A stretch of 64,000 bases of DNA from Pseudomonas sp. L5B5. Lineage in GTDB: Bacteria; Pseudomonadota; Gammaproteobacteria; Pseudomonadales; Pseudomonadaceae. This document shows positions 57,491 through 64,000 of the stretch, one piece after another. The stretch is from assembly GCF_020520285.1 (NCBI RefSeq), contig NZ_CP084742.1, positions 3,720,001-3,784,000 of the forward strand, given 5' to 3'. The first letter of the stretch is position 1. Every line of letters begins with the position of its first letter. The notes beneath the pieces are model-generated. The model made no database searches and had not been told where the DNA came from. It saw only the letters and a list, made by a program, of their open reading frames with translations. A program made the position numbers and the translations under genes.

Positions 57491-58300
57491 ATGTCGCGTT
57501 CAACCCTGATCCTTCGTAGCCGGCCATGCTCCGGGCTGCTCGGGAGCCTGTTGCTGGCCCTGCTCTGCTCGTTCCCGGCCCAGGCTGCTCCCCCCGCCCC
57601 GCCCAAGGCCTACGTGACTCTGATCATCGACGACCTGGGCCAGAACCTGCCCCGTGACCGCCGCGTACTGGCCCTGCCCGGCCCGGTCACCACGGCGATC
57701 ATGCCGGACACGCCCCACGCCGCCGAGTTCGCCCGTGAAGCTCATCGCGCCGGCAAGATCGTCATCCTGCACATGCCCATGGACCCGGCCACCGGGCCGT
57801 TTGCCTGGCACCCCGAGTTGCCCGTCGAAGAGCTGCAAAAACGCCTGGAAGCCGCCTTCCAGGCCGTGCCCTACACCAGCGGCATCAACAACCACATGGG
57901 CAGCCGCATGACCGCCCAACCCCAGGCCATGGCATGGCTGATGGCCGACTTGCAGCGGCGACACAAATTCTTCGTCGACAGCCGCACCAGCGCCCAGACG
58001 GTGGCCGCCGCCGAAGCGCAGAAGATCGGCCTGGCCAGTGTTTCCCGGGATGTGTTCCTGGATGACGAACGTACCGAAGCGGCGATCAGCCAACAGTTGC
58101 AGACCGCGATCAAACTGGCGCGCAAACAGAGTTCGGCGGTGATGATCGGCCACCCTTATCCACAGACCCTGGCAGTGCTCGAACGTGAGCTGCCCAGGCT
58201 CAAGGCCCAGGGCATCGAGTGGATAGATATCAAGTCGATGATCAGCCTGCGCAGCAACCAGGCCATGAGCGGGCATGGCAAAGGCGGGATTTACCGCTGA
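57491..58300 (+). CDS. yibQ: Divergent polysaccharide deacetylase family protein (YibQ)
   Basis: This 269-aa protein has a signal peptide (LLGSLLLALLCSFPAQA) followed by a polysaccharide-deacetylase-2 (DUF610) domain: YVTLIIDDLGQN, VTTAIMPDTPHA, ILHMPMDP, GINNHMGSRMT, FFVDSRTS and IGHPYPQTL. The substrate is unknown. The frame is open from 57392, but the ATG at 57491 gives a normal signal peptide. The order gpmI-envC-ctpA-yibQ is conserved across gammaproteobacteria. Confidence 0.93.
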   Translation: MSRSTLILRSRPCSGLLGSLLLALLCSFPAQAAPPAPPKAYVTLIIDDLGQNLPRDRRVLALPGPVTTAIMPDTPHAAEFAREAHRAGKIVILHMPMDPATGPFAWHPELPVEELQKRLEAAFQAVPYTSGINNHMGSRMTAQPQAMAWLMADLQRRHKFFVDSRTSAQTVAAAEAQKIGLASVSRDVFLDDERTEAAISQQLQTAIKLARKQSSAVMIGHPYPQTLAVLERELPRLKAQGIEWIDIKSMISLRSNQAMSGHGKGGIYR

Positions 58301-58325
58301 GGCTTGGTGTTGGCCGTTGTAACGC

Positions 58326-58390
58326 ATCGCGGGCAAGCCTCGCTCCTACAAGGCCGGTGCCATGTCGTAGGAGCGAGGCTTGCCCGCGAT
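58326..58390. repeat. Perfect paired REP element after yibQ
   Basis: The 24-nt arms 58326-58349 and 58367-58390 are perfect inverted copies around a 17-nt loop and carry GCGGGCAAGCCTCGCTCCTA. It lies between the convergent yibQ and solute-binding protein genes and is 6 nt before the latter's stop. Confidence 0.92.
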
Positions 58391-58395
58391 AGCTG

Positions 58396-59151
58396 TTACA
58401 GGTAGCGGCCCATGATCTCGTCCACCAGGCCCTCCTCGCGCATCTCGTCCAGGGCGGTTTGCAGCCTTGCCACCACCTCGTCGGATACGTCCTTGTTCAG
58501 GGCCAGGTACAACTCGGCGCTGTTGAAGCGCAGTACGGTCTTGAGGCCGCTGATGCCTTCCTGCTTGGCCAGGTAGCGCCCGGCCGGATCACCGGTGGCC
58601 CAGAGATCGATCTGCCCCGCTACCAGCTTCCTGGCATTGTCCTGGTCGCGCAGCACCACTTGCGGAGCCAGCCCCTGCTTGGTCAGGGTTTCAGCGATGG
58701 CATCGCCCTTGTAGGCACCGATCCGGTACTTGCGCGCCTGCTCCAGGGACTCGAGGGTGATCTTGCTGCCGGCCTTGGCCAGCATGATCCAGTCGTCCGG
58801 GCCAATGGGACCGACCCACTTGAACAGCGGCTCGCGGTCCGGCAACCGCGCCGTGACGAACACGCCGTAGCCGGGCTGCTCCAGGGCCATCTTGTAGATG
58901 CGTTCCCAGGGAAAGCGCAGGGTCAGGCTGTAGTTGATGTCGGCACGCTTGAACATCTCGCGGACGATATCCACGGCGATGCCGTTGATATTCTCACCCT
59001 GGGCGAAGTTCTTGCCGTTGATGGCCATGTTGTAGGGGGGGAAGTTTTCCGTCAGCAACACCAGGGAGGTGTCGGCGGTTTCAGCGGCGCGGACCAGGCC
59101 GCCCAGCAGAAAACCAGCGCTGGCGACAACCACTAGAAGACGTTTGAACAT
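58396..59151 (-). CDS. Orphan periplasmic solute-binding protein (family 3)
   Basis: This 251-aa protein has a signal peptide (LLVVVASAGFLLGGLVRA) and an amino-acid-binding-type domain: LLTENFPPYNM, GIAVDIVREMFKRADINYSLTLRFPWERIYKMALEQPGYG-like segments, KYRIGAYKGDAIAETL and LDEMREEGLVDEI. No ABC permease or ATPase is adjacent, so the partner is unknown; it may be a sensor or a detached binding protein. It follows hisF by 63 nt on the same strand. Confidence 0.88.
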   Translation of the reverse strand: MFKRLLVVVASAGFLLGGLVRAAETADTSLVLLTENFPPYNMAINGKNFAQGENINGIAVDIVREMFKRADINYSLTLRFPWERIYKMALEQPGYGVFVTARLPDREPLFKWVGPIGPDDWIMLAKAGSKITLESLEQARKYRIGAYKGDAIAETLTKQGLAPQVVLRDQDNARKLVAGQIDLWATGDPAGRYLAKQEGISGLKTVLRFNSAELYLALNKDVSDEVVARLQTALDEMREEGLVDEIMGRYL

Positions 59152-59214
59152 GACGGGCTACCGGAATCCATGGCGTGCTCAAGAGTGCCGTGAGCCCGCC
59201 ATGCTGTCCAGTGG

Positions 59215-59985
59215 CTATCGCACAACAATCCCGCGCTGGGCCATGTAGGCCTTGGCCTCGGGAACCGTGTACTCGCCGAAGTGGAAAATGCTCGCCGCCA
59301 GCACTGCGCTCGCATGGCCTTCGATGATGCCGTCGGCCAGATGCTGGAGGTTGCCGACACCGCCGGAGGCGATCACCGGAATCCCCAGCGCATCGCTGAT
59401 GGCCCGGGTCACGCCCAGGTCGAAGCCGTTTTTCATGCCGTCCTGATCCATGCTGGTGAGCAGGATCTCGCCGGCACCCAGGCCTTCCATCTTCTTCGCC
59501 CACTCCACCGCGTCCAGCCCGGTGGGCTTGCGCCCGCCATGGGTGAAGATCTCCCAGCGCGGGGTTTCACCCGGGCCGGAGACCTTCTTGGCGTCGATGG
59601 CGACCACGATGCACTGAGAACCAAAGTGCTGCGCCGCTTCGCCGACGAACTCGGGATTGAACACTGCTGCGGTGTTGATCGAAACCTTGTCCGCGCCGGC
59701 ATTGAGCAGGTTGCGGATGTCCTGCACGGTGCGCACGCCACCGCCCACGGTCAGCGGGATGAACACCTGGCTGGCCATGCGCTCGACGGTATGCAGGGTG
59801 GTATCGCGCCCGTCGACGCTGGCGGTGATGTCGAGGAAGGTGATTTCGTCGGCACCCTGCTCGTCGTAGCGACGGGCGATTTCCACCGGGTCGCCGGCGT
59901 CGCGGATATTCTCGAACTTGACGCCCTTGACCACGCGGCCGTTGTCCACGTCCAGGCAAGGGATGATGCGCTTGGCTAGCGCCAT
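59215..59985 (-). CDS. hisF: Imidazole glycerol phosphate synthase, cyclase subunit
   Basis: HisF, 256 aa, is a TIM-barrel cyclase that uses ammonia from HisH to make imidazole glycerol phosphate and AICAR. Catalytic Asp residues lie in [12 protein letters not shown] near residue 11 and VAIDAKKV near 130. Phosphate-binding loops are seen in [10 protein letters not shown] and [12 protein letters not shown] chose the ATG at 59985 ([13 protein letters not shown]); the frame extends to 60021. It is the last his gene of the cluster. Confidence 0.98.
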   Translation of the reverse strand: MALAKRIIPCLDVDNGRVVKGVKFENIRDAGDPVEIARRYDEQGADEITFLDITASVDGRDTTLHTVERMASQVFIPLTVGGGVRTVQDIRNLLNAGADKVSINTAAVFNPEFVGEAAQHFGSQCIVVAIDAKKVSGPGETPRWEIFTHGGRKPTGLDAVEWAKKMEGLGAGEILLTSMDQDGMKNGFDLGVTRAISDALGIPVIASGGVGNLQHLADGIIEGHASAVLAASIFHFGEYTVPEAKAYMAQRGIVVR

Positions 59986-59997
59986 GGGCTTAATCTC

Positions 59998-60085
59998 CGA
60001 TGAAGAAGCTTCAAGCTTCAAGCTGCAAGTAAGAGCAGGCCGAGGCCGCGCTTTTTACTTGCACCTTGCAGCTTACGGCTTGTAG
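59998..60085. repeat. Inverted AAGCTGCAAG repeats in hisA-hisF gap
   Basis: The gap holds GAAGCTTCAAGCTTCAAGCT and AAGCTGCAAGTAA, with the complementary TTACTTGCACCTTGCAGCTT about 30 nt later. This forms a hairpin with a small bulge. The same core occurs in the gap before hisA. Confidence 0.65.
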
Positions 60086-60810
60086 CTGTCGCAGAACGCC
60101 TGGGCCTCTGCCACATCCAGCGTGCCCTCGTAAATCGCGCGGCCCGTGATGGCGCCGATGATTCCTGGCGCCTTGGCGTCCAGCAGGGCCTTGATGTCGC
60201 CCAGGTTGTGGATGCCGCCGGAAGCGATCACCGGGATCCGCGTAGCGGCCGCCAGCGCTGCAGTGAAGGGTACGTTGCAGCCCTGCATCATGCCGTCCTT
60301 GGCGATGTCGGTATAAACGATGGCGGACACACCGTCGGCCTCGAAGCGCTTGGCCAGGTCGATGACCTGCACGCTGCTGACTTCAGCCCAGCCGTCGGTG
60401 GCGACGAACCCGTCCTTGGCGTCCAGCCCGACAATCACCTTGCCCGGGAACGCGCGGCAAGCCTCGGCGACGAACTCCGGCTCCTTGACCGCCTTGGTGC
60501 CGATGATCACGTAGCTCACACCAGCCTTGACGTAGTGCTCGATGGTTTCCAGGGAACGGATGCCACCACCGATCTGGATCGGCAGGTTCGGGTAGCGCTT
60601 GGCGATGGCGGTGACCACCTCGCCGTTGACCGGCTGACCTTCGAATGCACCGTTCAGGTCCACCAGGTGCAGACGCCGGCATCCCCCATCAACCCATTTG
60701 GCGGCCATGCTCACCGGGTCATCGGAGAACACCGTGGAATCTTCCATGCGGCCTTGACGCAGACGCACGCAGGCGCCGTCCTTGAGATCGATAGCGGGAA
60801 TAATCAGCAT
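60073..60810 (-). CDS. hisA: Phosphoribosylformimino-5-aminoimidazole carboxamide ribotide isomerase
   Basis: HisA, 245 aa, is the TIM-barrel isomerase that converts ProFAR to PRFAR, the substrate of HisF-HisH. Catalytic Asp residues are in [14 protein letters not shown] near residue 8 and [14 protein letters not shown] near 130. Phosphate-binding loops are [13 protein letters not shown] and [12 protein letters not shown] chose the ATG at 60810 ([10 protein letters not shown]); the frame is open to 60852. Confidence 0.98.
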   Translation of the reverse strand: MLIIPAIDLKDGACVRLRQGRMEDSTVFSDDPVSMAAKWVDGGCRRLHLVDLNGAFEGQPVNGEVVTAIAKRYPNLPIQIGGGIRSLETIEHYVKAGVSYVIIGTKAVKEPEFVAEACRAFPGKVIVGLDAKDGFVATDGWAEVSSVQVIDLAKRFEADGVSAIVYTDIAKDGMMQGCNVPFTAALAAATRIPVIASGGIHNLGDIKALLDAKAPGIIGAITGRAIYEGTLDVAEAQAFCDSYKP

Positions 60811-60830
60811 GCTTTTTCCTTCGTCAAAAG

Positions 60831-60898
60831 AGCTGCAAGCTGCAAGCAACAAGCTGCAAGCATGCGTGTCTGTTGTTCTTGCAGCTTGAAGCCTGGTG
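60831..60898. repeat. Inverted AAGCTGCAAG repeats upstream of hisA
   Basis: AGCTGCAAGCTGCAAG at 60831 and AAGCTGCAAG at 60851-60860 are followed by the complement CTTGCAGCTT at 60878-60887 and another TTTCAGCTGCTCTTT. The core is shared with the hisA-hisF gap. Confidence 0.65.
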
Positions 60899-60901
60899 CT
60901 T

Positions 60902-61165
60902 TCAGCTGCTCTTTTCTAAAGCCCACAGGTCGCTTTCGATGCTCTCGAACCTCTCTTTGAGGTGCGTCTGGACATCGAAAATCGCCCGGTTGTAGTAGTG
61001 CGGAGCAATTTCGCGGGTAAACAGCTCAAGAATCTCCGCCGCCTCGAACGAACCGAGGTCGAGCTCGAACCGATCCTCCATGAAACGCTTGATCTTGTGC
61101 GTCGCCTCGCTCTCCTGTTCGGCAGTGAGGGTCAGGAGCGGCGGCTTGGCGTTCTTGATCGCCAT
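60902..61165 (-). CDS. DUF2164 family protein
   Basis: This 87-aa acidic protein matches DUF2164: [42 protein letters not shown] sequence, then [19 protein letters not shown]. It is predicted helical and cytosolic, with no known function. Its start abuts the hisH stop and it sits between hisH and hisA, so it is co-transcribed with histidine synthesis genes. Confidence 0.9.
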   Translation of the reverse strand: MAIKNAKPPLLTLTAEQESEATHKIKRFMEDRFELDLGSFEAAEILELFTREIAPHYYNRAIFDVQTHLKERFESIESDLWALEKSS

Positions 61166-61804
61166 TTACCAGCGCCCGTCCCAGGCGGCAAAATTCTGCA
61201 GCAGCTGCAGGCCGTGGGTATGACTCTTCTCCGGGTGGAACTGCACGGCGAAACGCGAACCGTCGGCCAGCGCCGCGGCGAAATCCACGCCGTAGTGACC
61301 GCTGCCCACCACCTGCCGGGCATTGCCAGCGGTGATGTAGTAGCTGTGAACGAAGTAGAAACGCGCCAGGTCGGCAATGTTGTGCCACAGCGGATGATCC
61401 ACCGCCTGCTTCACTTCGTTCCAGCCCATGTGCGGCACCTTGAGGTGCTCGCCATCTTCCACCAGGCCCTTGCCGAAGAACTTCACCTGACCGGGAAACA
61501 GGCCGATGCAGTCCACGCCTTCGTTCTCTTCGCTGTGCTCGAGGAGGGCCTGCATGCCCACGCAGATGCCCAGGAACGGACGGTCCTGGCTGACCTCGCG
61601 CACCAGGGTGTCGAACCCCAGGCGGCGGATCTCGGCCATGCAATCGCGAATGGCGCCCACGCCGGGGAACACCACTCGATCGGCTTCGCGAATCACGCTG
61701 GCATCACTGGTGATCAGCACCTTGCCGGCGCCCACGTGCTCCAGGGCCTTGGCCACGGAGTGCAGGTTGCCCATGCCGTAGTCGATCACGGCTACCGTCT
61801 GCAT
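61166..61804 (-). CDS. hisH: Imidazole glycerol phosphate synthase, glutaminase subunit
   Basis: HisH, 212 aa, is a class I glutamine amidotransferase that releases ammonia for HisF. The nucleophile Cys is in [17 protein letters not shown], and the His-Glu pair is in [12 protein letters not shown]. The N-terminal [22 protein letters not shown] binds at the HisF interface. It overlaps the hisB stop by 1 nt and abuts the DUF2164 gene. Confidence 0.98.
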   Translation of the reverse strand: MQTVAVIDYGMGNLHSVAKALEHVGAGKVLITSDASVIREADRVVFPGVGAIRDCMAEIRRLGFDTLVREVSQDRPFLGICVGMQALLEHSEENEGVDCIGLFPGQVKFFGKGLVEDGEHLKVPHMGWNEVKQAVDHPLWHNIADLARFYFVHSYYITAGNARQVVGSGHYGVDFAAALADGSRFAVQFHPEKSHTHGLQLLQNFAAWDGRW

Positions 61805-62397
61805 TACAGCACGCCCTTGGTCGAAGGCATCTGCCCGGCCATGCGCTCGTCCAGCTCCACAGCCATGCGCAGCGCACGGCCGAAGGCCTTGAACACGGTC
61901 TCGATCTGGTGGTGAGTGTTGGTGCCGCGCAGGGTATCGATGTGCAGGGTCACGTTGGCGTGGTTGACGAAGCCCTGGAAGAATTCCTGGAACAGGTCGA
62001 CGTCGAAACCACCAACGGTGGCGCGGGTGAAGGGTATGTGCATCTGCAGGCCGGGACGGCCCGAGAAGTCGATCACCACGCGGGACAGGGCTTCATCCAG
62101 CGGCACATAGGCGTGGCCGTAGCGACGGATGCCTTTCTTGTCGCCGATGGCCTTGCTGAACGCCTGGCCCAGGGTGATGCCGACGTCTTCCACGGTGTGG
62201 TGGTCGTCGATGTGCAGGTCGCCCTTGCTTTCGATATCCAGGTCGATCAGCCCATGCCGGGCGATCTGGTCCAGCATGTGCTCGAGGAAAGGCACGCCGA
62301 TATCGAATCGGGCCTTTCCGGTGCCATCCAGGTTGATCGAGGCTTTGATCTGGGTTTCCAGAGTGTCGCGCTCGACAGATGCCTTACGTTCGGCCAT
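61804..62397 (-). CDS. hisB: Imidazoleglycerol-phosphate dehydratase
   Basis: HisB, 197 aa, is the stand-alone Mn-dependent dehydratase that makes imidazole acetol phosphate; it lacks the N-terminal phosphatase of enterobacterial HisB. Metal-binding motifs are [26 protein letters not shown] (here [12 protein letters not shown]) and [12 protein letters not shown] chose the ATG at 62397 ([16 protein letters not shown]); the frame is open to 62697. It is the first gene of hisB-hisH-DUF2164-hisA-hisF. Confidence 0.97.
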   Translation of the reverse strand: MAERKASVERDTLETQIKASINLDGTGKARFDIGVPFLEHMLDQIARHGLIDLDIESKGDLHIDDHHTVEDVGITLGQAFSKAIGDKKGIRRYGHAYVPLDEALSRVVIDFSGRPGLQMHIPFTRATVGGFDVDLFQEFFQGFVNHANVTLHIDTLRGTNTHHQIETVFKAFGRALRMAVELDERMAGQMPSTKGVL

Positions 62398-62579
62398 CAC
62401 CAGCTCCGCAAAATCATTGGGCGAAAAAGGCGAGCAGTATAGGCCCGACAAGGGCCAAACAGGAACACGTGGGGCGACATCCTGACGGGCGCAAACCAAT
62501 GACTGCGGGGCTGTACCTGTCATGACAAGCAACCCCGCATGCAAGAGCGGGCTGACCCGCTCCTGCACCTGGCGTGTCC

Positions 62580-64000
62580 CTAGTGGAACAGCACCGCCGT
62601 CTTCTGCAGGGTGACCCACACGCCCCACGCCAGGGGAATGCCCACCACCAGCCAGGCAGCGATCACCAGCGGCTTGCTGGCCGGCGACGCCTTCCACTCC
62701 AGGACGACACTGCTATCGGCGCCCTTGTCGTGGCCCAGCGCCTGCTCGGCCGCCAGTTGCTCGTCGGTCATGAAGTACTTGTCGGCCACCGGGCGCACCA
62801 TCAGGTTGCACAGGAAGCCCAGCACCAGCAGGCCGGCGAGGATGTACAGGGTGATGTCGTAGGCCGCGGCGCGCTCGACGCCGATGCTCAACTGGTACTC
62901 GCGCAGGTAGTTCACCAGCACCGGGCCCAGCACGCCGGCAGCCGCCCAGGCCGTCAGCAGGCGACCGTGGATCGCGCCCACCATCTGGGTGCCGAACAGG
63001 TCCGCCAGGTAGGCCGGCACCGTGGCGAAGCCGCCGCCGTACATCGACAGGATGATGCAGAACGCCGCCACGAACAGGGCGACGTTCCCCAGGTGGCCGA
63101 GGTTCGGGACCAGCGCATACAAGGCAAAGCCCAGGGCGAAGAACACGAAGTAGGTGTTCTTGCGGCCCAGGTAGTCGGAGAACGACGCCCAGAAGAACCG
63201 ACCGCCGATGTTGAACAGGCTCAGCAGGCCGGTGAAACCGGCGGCAATGGCGGCAATCTGCGCCAGTTGCCCGGCGTCCAGCTGGCTGAAGCTCAGGCCG
63301 TTGCCCAGCAGCTTGCCGGCGAACACTTCCTGCAGCAGGGGCGAGGCCATGCCGAGGATGCCGATACCGGCCGACACGTTGAGGCACAGCACCAGCCACA
63401 CCAGGCGAAATTGCGGGGTCTTCCAGGCCACGTTCACGTGCACGTGGCGGTGGGTGATCATCGCGTTCGCGGCTTTTTTCACCGGGGCGCTCCAACCTTC
63501 GGGCTTCCAGCCCGTCGGCGGGACCCGGTAGGCCAGTGCGCCACCGATCATGAACACGAAGTAGATCGCGGCCATCACCAGGAAGCTCTGCCAGACACCC
63601 ACGCTGGTGGGGGTGGCGAAGTGGCTCATCAGGGCTGCCGCCAGGGGTGCACCGACCATCGCGCCGCCGCCAAAGCCCATGATCGCCATGCCGGTGGCCA
63701 TGCCGCGCTTGTCCGGGAACCACTTGATCAGGGTCGATACCGGGGAGATGTACCCCAGGCCCAGGCCAATGCCACCGATCACCCCGGAGCCGATCCACAT
63801 CAGCCAGATCTGGTGGGTATAGACCCCCAGCGCGGAAATCAGCAGGCCGCCGCACCAGCACAGGGCCGACACCACGCCCGCCTTGCGCGGCCCGGCATGT
63901 TCCAGCCAGCCGCCCCAGATCGCCGCCGAGCAGCCCAGGAAGATGAAGAACAAAGTGTAGATCCAGCCGAGCATGGAAATCGGCCAGTCGCACTGGGACG
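62580..64000 (-). CDS. MFS transporter, OFA (oxalate/formate antiporter) family, 5' end outside window
   Basis: The frame is open from the stop at 62580 to the window edge, about 473 codons. The first in-frame ATG inside the window (63974) is preceded by in-frame coding sequence reading SQCDWPIS, which is typical of this family, so the true start is outside. Around eleven helices are visible, with [26 protein letters not shown], the MFS loop motif. The C-terminus is extended by a final helix ([20 protein letters not shown]). It probably moves a small organic acid; the substrate is unknown. Confidence 0.9.
   Translation of the reverse strand, partial: SQCDWPISMLGWIYTLFFIFLGCSAAIWGGWLEHAGPRKAGVVSALCWCGGLLISALGVYTHQIWLMWIGSGVIGGIGLGLGYISPVSTLIKWFPDKRGMATGMAIMGFGGGAMVGAPLAAALMSHFATPTSVGVWQSFLVMAAIYFVFMIGGALAYRVPPTGWKPEGWSAPVKKAANAMITHRHVHVNVAWKTPQFRLVWLVLCLNVSAGIGILGMASPLLQEVFAGKLLGNGLSFSQLDAGQLAQIAAIAAGFTGLLSLFNIGGRFFWASFSDYLGRKNTYFVFFALGFALYALVPNLGHLGNVALFVAAFCIILSMYGGGFATVPAYLADLFGTQMVGAIHGRLLTAWAAAGVLGPVLVNYLREYQLSIGVERAAAYDITLYILAGLLVLGFLCNLMVRPVADKYFMTDEQLAAEQALGHDKGADSSVVLEWKASPASKPLVIAAWLVVGIPLAWGVWVTLQKTAVLFH

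Noticed and set aside
62580..63974. Complete MFS gene starting at ATG 63974
   Set aside because: Coding sequence typical of the family continues in frame upstream to the window edge, so the gene is cut by the window rather than complete.

Overview
The window is a stretch of ordinary, gene-dense, high-GC chromosome from a fluorescent Pseudomonas of the P. fluorescens / P. protegens / P. chlororaphis kind. The gene order (amino-acid ABC transporter - opgH/opgG - dtd - pip - hut cluster - blc - fbp - typA - thiI - glnA - ntrBC - trmL - secB/grxC/yibN - gpmI/envC/ctpA - his genes) follows, as I remember it, the PA5074-PA5144 neighbourhood of P. aeruginosa. Several intergenic gaps carry the TAGGAGCGAGGCTTGCCCGC-type paired REP elements familiar from this group. 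I see no tRNA, rRNA, insertion sequence, phage or CRISPR array.

Layout. 1-3.5 kb: the 3' end of a chemoreceptor gene, then a polar amino-acid ABC transporter. 3.5-8 kb: opgG-opgH for osmoregulated periplasmic glucans. 8.2-9.7 kb: dtd and pip. 10-26.1 kb: a complete histidine-utilisation locus. A long leftward operon runs hutU-hutTu-hutX-hutW-hutV-hutH1-hutH2-hutT-hutI-hutG, hutC-hutD lie just upstream on the same strand, and hutF is divergent. 26.2-31 kb: Blc lipocalin, a small lipoprotein, an amino-acid-type chemoreceptor, a DUF924 protein and fbp. 31-39.5 kb: a DUF2339/DUF3999 envelope pair, glgP and a YkgJ-type cysteine-cluster protein. 39.7-50.2 kb: typA, thiI, glnA, a periplasmic chorismate mutase, a DUF4124 protein, ada and ntrB-ntrC. 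50.2-58.3 kb: a repeat-bearing gap, trmL, secB-grxC-yibN, and gpmI-envC-ctpA-yibQ. 58.4-64 kb: an orphan solute-binding protein, hisF/hisA/hisH/hisB with an embedded DUF2164 gene, and the 3' part of an OFA-type MFS transporter cut by the window edge.

Nitrogen regulation links several of these genes. Good sigma-54 promoters (GG at -24, GC at -12 with correct spacing) can be read directly upstream of hutU, glnA and ntrB. NtrC-like dyads lie upstream of glnA and ntrB. A HutC-type operator overlaps the predicted hutU transcription start, and a second lies in the hutC-hutF gap. Histidine catabolism, glutamine synthesis and the NtrBC sensor are therefore probably co-controlled by nitrogen status, with urocanate/HutC as the substrate-specific switch.

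The most unusual observation is the first of the two tandem hutH genes. It has lost exactly the Ala-Ser-Gly tripeptide that forms the MIO cofactor of histidine ammonia-lyase, plus two other active-site residues, yet it keeps a full-length reading frame inside the operon. The second is a set of three 40-nt degenerate direct repeats, alternating with hairpin-forming spacers, downstream of ntrC. I found no clear multi-gene system that is new.
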